From NCBI GenBank assembly GCA_945869465.1, contig CAMBPB010000028.1, forward strand, positions 1-35,084: DNA of 35,084 bases. The letters are read 5' to 3'. This DNA comes from Prosthecobacter debontii. GTDB lineage: Bacteria; Verrucomicrobiota; Verrucomicrobiia; Verrucomicrobiales; Akkermansiaceae. The number at the start of each line of letters is the position of its first letter. The first letter of the stretch is position 1. Of this stretch, positions 31,076 to 35,084 are shown piece after piece. Position numbers and translations under genes: made by a program. Under the pieces are notes generated by a model. It was given only the letters and a program-made list of their open reading frames with translations. It did not search any database and was not told the origin of the DNA.

Positions 31076-32986
31076 TCAGGAAAAATGCGCGAGGATCTTC
31101 ACCACCGCGGCTTCGGGAGTCAGCCCGTGGATTTCACGCAGGGTGTCGGGTTTCCCGTGTTCGATGAATTTGTCCGGCCAGCCGATGCGTTCGATGGGCG
31201 TGTGGAGGCCCGCCGAGTGCAGGTGCTCGATGATGCCCGCACCGAAACCGTTGAGCAGCACGTGGTCTTCAAAGGTGCAGATCACCCGGCATTTCCGGGC
31301 GTATTGCTCGAATACGGCCGCGTCCAGCGGCTTGATGAATCGCGGATTGATCAGTGCCACCGAGAGCCCCTTGGCCTCCAGCAGGAACTTGGTGCGTTCG
31401 GCCATTTCAAACATCGTGCCGAGACCGACGAGCGCGACGTCCGTGCCATCGGCGACGATTTCAGCCTTGCCGATTTCCAGCAGCGCCGGAGTGGCCTTCA
31501 TCGGGGTGCCGCGGATCGCGCCGCGTGGATAGCGGATGGCGGACGGCCCGGCGTGGTAGGCGGCCATGGTGTGGAGCATGTCCACGAATTCGTCCTCGTC
31601 CTTCGGCTGCATGTGGATGATGCCGGGGATGTGCCGGAGGAAACCGATGTCGAAGAGCCCGTGGTGGGTGGGTCCGTCATCGCCTGAGAGACCGCCACGG
31701 TCCATGCACAGCCTGACGGGCAGGCCTTGCAGCGCCATGTCATGAATGATCATGTCGTAGGCGCGCTGCATGAAGGTCGAATAAATCGCGAGAAACGGGC
31801 TGAATCCTTGGGTGGCGAGGCCGCAGGCAAAGAGCGCGGCGTGTTCCTCCGCGATGCCGACATCGAAATAGCGGTCCGGCAGTTCGTTTTTGAATACGTC
31901 GAGTTTTGTCCCGCCGGGCATGGCGGCGGTGATGGCGACGATTTTCGGATCCTGCTTGGCGAGGTTGGTGACGGTGCGGCCGAAGATGTCCGAGCAGGTC
32001 GGAGTGGCGGAGACGTCGGTGGAGCCGTCGTTGATCTGATAGGTGCCAAGGCCGTGGAACTTGCCCGGATTGTCGAGCGCCGGTTGGTAGCCACGGCCTT
32101 TTTCGGTGATGATGTGCAGCACCACCGGTTCGTGCAGCGTCTTGAGGTGCTCGAAGGTGCGGATTAACAGGGGCAGGTCGTGACCGTCGATCGGGCCATA
32201 ATAACGCAGCCCGAATTTTTCGAACAGGACGTTGGGAAACAGCAGGTTTTTCGCGCCTTCCTCGACTTTGTGGGCCAGCGTGCGGGCGGCCTTGCCGGCG
32301 ATTTTTTCGACGAATTCCGCGGCCTTGGCGCGGACGGAGGCAAAGGTGTGGTGGGTCTGGAGGGCGTTGAAATAGCGGGCGATGGCCCCCACGTTCTTGT
32401 CGATCGACCATTCGTTGTCATTGAGCACGACGATGAATTTACGGGTGGTCTCGGCGATGTTGTTGAGGGCCTCAAGAGTGGGGCCACAAGTGAAGGCGGC
32501 GTCACCCGCAACGGCGATCACGTGGTTGCTGCCGCCGGCGAGATCGCGGGCGGCGGCCATGCCCAGCGCGGCTGATAGGGCGGTGCCGGCGTGACCGGCA
32601 CCATAGGCGTCATGCTCGGATTCCGAACGCAGCAGGAAACCATTGAGGCCCTTGAAGGTACGGATCGTGTGGATGCGATCGGCGCGGCCGGTGAGCATCT
32701 TATGGACGTAGCCTTGGTGCGCCACATCGAAGACGAACTTGTCCTCCGGGGTGGAAAAGACCCGGTGCAGCGCGACGGTCAACTCGACCACTCCAAGGTT
32801 GGGGCCGAGATGGCCTCCGGTTTTGGACAGCGAAGTGATCAGCGAGTGCCGGATTTCCGCGGCGAGTTTCGGCAAATCTTCGTCAGCGAGTTGTTTGACA
32901 TCACGGGGGGACTTGATGGATTGAAGCAGCGGCCCGAGGGCGGCAGGCTCAGAAGAGGCGGATGTCATCGTCGTCGTCGTCGTCAT
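31076..32986 (-). CDS. dxs: 1-deoxy-D-xylulose-5-phosphate synthase
   Basis: First enzyme of the MEP isoprenoid pathway: pyruvate + glyceraldehyde-3-phosphate to DXP. Of 636 residues, recognised elements are H59 (TGGHLGPNLGVVEL), the ThDP motif starting GDAAFT at 161 and ending at NDNEWSI, E380 (DVGIAEEHAA) and DRGGLSGDDGPTHHG. The ThDP motif normally reads GDGA; here the third residue is Ala. Two starts are possible: ATG 32986 (MTTTTTMTSAS), overlapping xseB by 38 bp, or ATG 32968 (20 bp overlap). The residues between are encoded by a TCG repeat. Confidence 0.96.
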   Translation of the reverse strand: MTTTTTMTSASSEPAALGPLLQSIKSPRDVKQLADEDLPKLAAEIRHSLITSLSKTGGHLGPNLGVVELTVALHRVFSTPEDKFVFDVAHQGYVHKMLTGRADRIHTIRTFKGLNGFLLRSESEHDAYGAGHAGTALSAALGMAAARDLAGGSNHVIAVAGDAAFTCGPTLEALNNIAETTRKFIVVLNDNEWSIDKNVGAIARYFNALQTHHTFASVRAKAAEFVEKIAGKAARTLAHKVEEGAKNLLFPNVLFEKFGLRYYGPIDGHDLPLLIRTFEHLKTLHEPVVLHIITEKGRGYQPALDNPGKFHGLGTYQINDGSTDVSATPTCSDIFGRTVTNLAKQDPKIVAITAAMPGGTKLDVFKNELPDRYFDVGIAEEHAALFACGLATQGFSPFLAIYSTFMQRAYDMIIHDMALQGLPVRLCMDRGGLSGDDGPTHHGLFDIGFLRHIPGIIHMQPKDEDEFVDMLHTMAAYHAGPSAIRYPRGAIRGTPMKATPALLEIGKAEIVADGTDVALVGLGTMFEMAERTKFLLEAKGLSVALINPRFIKPLDAAVFEQYARKCRVICTFEDHVLLNGFGAGIIEHLHSAGLHTPIERIGWPDKFIEHGKPDTLREIHGLTPEAAVVKILAHFS

Positions 32987-33290
32987 CGGAGGCGTCCGGC
33001 TGGGCGGACAGGGTGGGAAATGCCGTAGAATCGCCAGCTCCAGAGCCGCTTGCCGCCGGGCTTTCGTTCTGATTCCGGAGAGTGATCAACTCAATCCGGC
33101 CGCGCGCGGACTGGAGCACGGACTCGCAGCGGTCGAGCAGCGCCGAGCCTTTTTCGTAATAAGCCACGAGTTCCTCCAAGGGCAGTTGTTGGTGTTCCAT
33201 CGCATCCACGATGGACTCGAGTCCCGCCAGGGCATCCTCAAACGAGGGTGCGGCGGAGTCGTCTTCCGGGTTGGTTTTGCGGCGCGCCAT
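32949..33290 (-). CDS. xseB: exodeoxyribonuclease VII small subunit
   Basis: The small subunit of the ExoVII single-strand nuclease. Start ATG 33290 gives 113 residues. The core SFEDALAGLESIVDAMEHQQLPLEELVAYYEKGSALL (two helices, residues ~16-52) and RCESVLQSARGRIELI match the family. The ~40-residue C-terminal extension is Ser/Ala-rich and finishes with eight aspartates before IRLF. The gene follows the glycosyltransferase by 4 bp and overlaps dxs, a common pairing. The ORF opens further upstream, but only this start gives a family N-terminus. Confidence 0.93.
   Translation of the reverse strand: MARRKTNPEDDSAAPSFEDALAGLESIVDAMEHQQLPLEELVAYYEKGSALLDRCESVLQSARGRIELITLRNQNESPAASGSGAGDSTAFPTLSAQPDASDDDDDDDDIRLF
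32968..32982. repeat. TCG trinucleotide repeat in the xseB/dxs overlap
   Basis: Five perfect TCG units, flanked by near-copies (TCATCG on each side). Read on the minus strand they encode Thr repeats of Dxs and Asp repeats of XseB in different frames. A gain or loss of one unit would change both proteins by one residue without a frameshift. Confidence 0.85.
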
Positions 33291-33294
33291 GAGG

Positions 33295-35084
33295 TTAGTC
33301 GGTGGGTGTGTTGTCCTTGGTGCGAATCGCACGGTCACTGTAATAAACCATGTCCATGCCGACCATCGGTTGTCGATAAGGATAGTGCTTGGTGATTTCC
33401 TGGATTTTCTGGCTCTTGTCGAAAATGGACAATCCCGGTGGGTAGGTGGCCAGCAAGACCCGCCCGTCCAGCACCAGCGCGGTGAAATCCTTGTAGCGGG
33501 AAGCGACTTGCGCCACCGTGCCCGAACCATGGGACGAGGGCGAAATCAGGATGCCAACGCAGGGACTTTCGAGGTCGGAGGCAATGTCTTCGAGTTTCGT
33601 AAATCCTTCCTTGGTCGGCGGTAGCCAGATGCTCACCCGGTCGGCATACCAGGCGACCGCCCACGGTTGGTCGGAGAAAACGATTTGTTTGTCGGTGACC
33701 CATCCTTTGAGGCCGGATGCCTTGCTGTTGAGAGCCGGGGCGTAGTAGGGCGGCCAGTGGGGGACGCCGCCGCGATCCCGCAGGTGCATTCCCACGCGCA
33801 CTTTGGAGGGCAGGGCGAGCACCAGTGGAAGGGCGCAGAGCCCGATGATCACCATGTGATGGACGTTGCGCAGCATCGGGGTGGAGGCGACGAATTCCAG
33901 CCGGCTCCAGAGAATGGAAATGAAGGCCAGTCCGTAGGCCGTCATGATGGGGGCGAAGAGCAGGTGGAGTTGGTTTGGATCCAGTGCCACGGTGCTGATC
34001 CCGAAGAACGCCAGCCCGAAGGCGGTGGTCACCCACATCAGCAGAATGGCCCAGCGGAAAGTGGCGATGGACTTTCGCTTGAAGGGGATAAGCAGGGAGA
34101 GGAAAAACAAGGGCGCCACGACGATGCCGCCGAGCAGCGGGATGATGTCGGTGGCTTGGAGCAGCGTAGTGCGGAGGATTTTCGCGATCAACCCATCCAG
34201 TACGAGCGGTTCGGCTGAGAGATCGACATTGCGCATGACCATGTCTTCCGAGCCCGAGCCGAGGCCGTTGTAGAGAGTCAGGAAGGCCGTGCCGAAGGGT
34301 GAGCCCGTGATGTCCTGATTGCGCAGGATCGGCCCGATGGCGGCGAGCAGCAGCAGCGCCAGCACCGAGATGCCCACGATCCCGCGCGGGCGGAAGGCGA
34401 TCGCCGCGAAGATGATGTAACCCAGCGCGATCCAGACCGTCATCCAGTGGGTGAGGGCCAGCAGGGTGAAAAACACTCCGGCGATGACCGCCGGGGTCAT
34501 GGCGATGCGCCCTTCCGAGGCGGCCTCCACCGCGCGATAGACGAAATAGATGCCGCAGGAAAACAACAGCAACATCAGCATTTGCGGCAAGCCGCTGAGC
34601 GAATAGCTCCAGAAGGTTTCACAGAATAACATCAGGATCGCACACACCCCGGCGATCTTGGCGTCGAAAATCCGCGAGATCAGAAGATAATTTACCCCGA
34701 TGGCCATCAGGAAAAACAAGGTGGAGACCGTGGCGATCACCCGGTCGAGCGGGAACACCATCTCGTTTTCCTCCATTTGCCAGGCGTCCGAGTCATCGGC
34801 GCCAATGAGCTTGAGCACGGCGGCGTTGAGCAGCGGATTGAGAGGGGAGTGGTAGGTGTCCTGGAAACCGAGCAACGACACCGAGCGGTTTTCCGATTTT
34901 GTCGCCTGATAGTAGGCGACCGGCCGGATCATCTTGGTGGTGAACCCATTGCCGCGGGCGATTTCGCGGGCGATCTGCGCCTGATCCATCGCTTGGGGAG
35001 AATTGAGGCCGCGGAACCGGGTGAATAGGTTTCCAAGCGTGAGGATCAGCAGGATCAGCATAAACAGACTGCGGCGGATCAGCA
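33295..35084 (-). CDS. GT-C type membrane glycosyltransferase (GT39/ArnT-like), partial
   Basis: The frame runs off the right edge: residues LIRRSLF precede the first in-window ATG (35061) in the same frame, so the true start probably lies outside. About 595 residues are visible. Features: an N-terminal helix, then a luminal/periplasmic loop with the acidic MDQAQIAREIARGNG, typical of polyisoprenyl-phosphate-dependent GT-C enzymes, about ten further hydrophobic helices, and a soluble C-terminal domain of ~170 residues. It likely moves a sugar from a lipid carrier to an envelope acceptor, or acts as an O-mannosyl-like transferase; the acceptor cannot be predicted. First gene before xseB-dxs. 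Confidence 0.75.
   Translation of the reverse strand, partial: LIRRSLFMLILLILTLGNLFTRFRGLNSPQAMDQAQIAREIARGNGFTTKMIRPVAYYQATKSENRSVSLLGFQDTYHSPLNPLLNAAVLKLIGADDSDAWQMEENEMVFPLDRVIATVSTLFFLMAIGVNYLLISRIFDAKIAGVCAILMLFCETFWSYSLSGLPQMLMLLLFSCGIYFVYRAVEAASEGRIAMTPAVIAGVFFTLLALTHWMTVWIALGYIIFAAIAFRPRGIVGISVLALLLLAAIGPILRNQDITGSPFGTAFLTLYNGLGSGSEDMVMRNVDLSAEPLVLDGLIAKILRTTLLQATDIIPLLGGIVVAPLFFLSLLIPFKRKSIATFRWAILLMWVTTAFGLAFFGISTVALDPNQLHLLFAPIMTAYGLAFISILWSRLEFVASTPMLRNVHHMVIIGLCALPLVLALPSKVRVGMHLRDRGGVPHWPPYYAPALNSKASGLKGWVTDKQIVFSDQPWAVAWYADRVSIWLPPTKEGFTKLEDIASDLESPCVGILISPSSHGSGTVAQVASRYKDFTALVLDGRVLLATYPPGLSIFDKSQKIQEITKHYPYRQPMVGMDMVYYSDRAIRTKDNTPTD

Noticed and set aside
1..35084. CRISPR array, prophage, integrase or restriction system
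   Set aside because: Nothing with the relevant motifs was found on either strand; the only mobile-type gene is the transposase tail at the left edge.

Overview
The window looks like a chromosomal segment of a member of the Verrucomicrobiota, probably the Verrucomicrobiaceae side of the phylum. This is inferred from protein resemblance, not computed. The evidence is: a PVC-type dehydrogenase with HEAT-like repeats and a terminal c-heme domain; a REP-associated transposase tail of the kind common in these genomes; GC-rich DNA with C/G-ending codons; and ribosomal genes that almost all lack a Shine-Dalgarno sequence.

Layout. Positions 1-258 hold the end of a REP-type (Y1) transposase. On the minus strand, 4503 to 364 carries miaB, an alpha/beta-hydrolase whose start looks non-canonical, and a cytochrome P450. 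An ~800-bp gap (4504-5301) holds a probable gene remnant, a candidate promoter and a leader hairpin. From 5302 to 21759 runs one uninterrupted plus-strand translation block: rpsL-rpsG-fusA, then the S10 and spc gene orders, then secY-adk-map. It lacks tuf, rpsN and rpmD at their usual places, does not continue into infA/rpsM/rpoA after map, and carries a foreign gene between rpsS and rplV. That gene (11655-12380) encodes a predicted exported coiled-coil protein. A COG4299-like membrane acyltransferase and the PVC dehydrogenase follow on the plus strand to 25659.

The rest is on the minus strand. Read in the direction of transcription it is: a GT-C type glycosyltransferase (partial), xseB and dxs; then a RES-Xre toxin-antitoxin pair; then lutA, lutB, metY and lutC. 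The lutC stop codon overlaps the convergent dehydrogenase stop codon.

How the genes work together. The large block makes ribosomal proteins, elongation factor G, the SecY channel, adenylate kinase and methionine aminopeptidase, linking protein synthesis, export, nucleotide balance and N-terminal processing. The lut genes form a lactate-utilisation iron-sulfur complex, with a sulfhydrylase gene lodged between lutB and lutC. The xseB-dxs pair is a common bacterial arrangement joining a nuclease subunit to isoprenoid synthesis.

The most unusual signals are: (1) the exported coiled-coil gene inside the S10 operon; (2) Gly/Arg-rich low-complexity extensions on both S3 and S5, which are neighbours at the mRNA entry pore; (3) degenerate 7-nt-periodic tracts in many intercistronic spacers, running almost to the start codon; (4) start sites of the form ACCATG in place of ribosome-binding sites; and (5) a toxin-antitoxin promoter that would give a nearly leaderless mRNA. 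All functions are read from sequence and recalled family knowledge; no database search was run.
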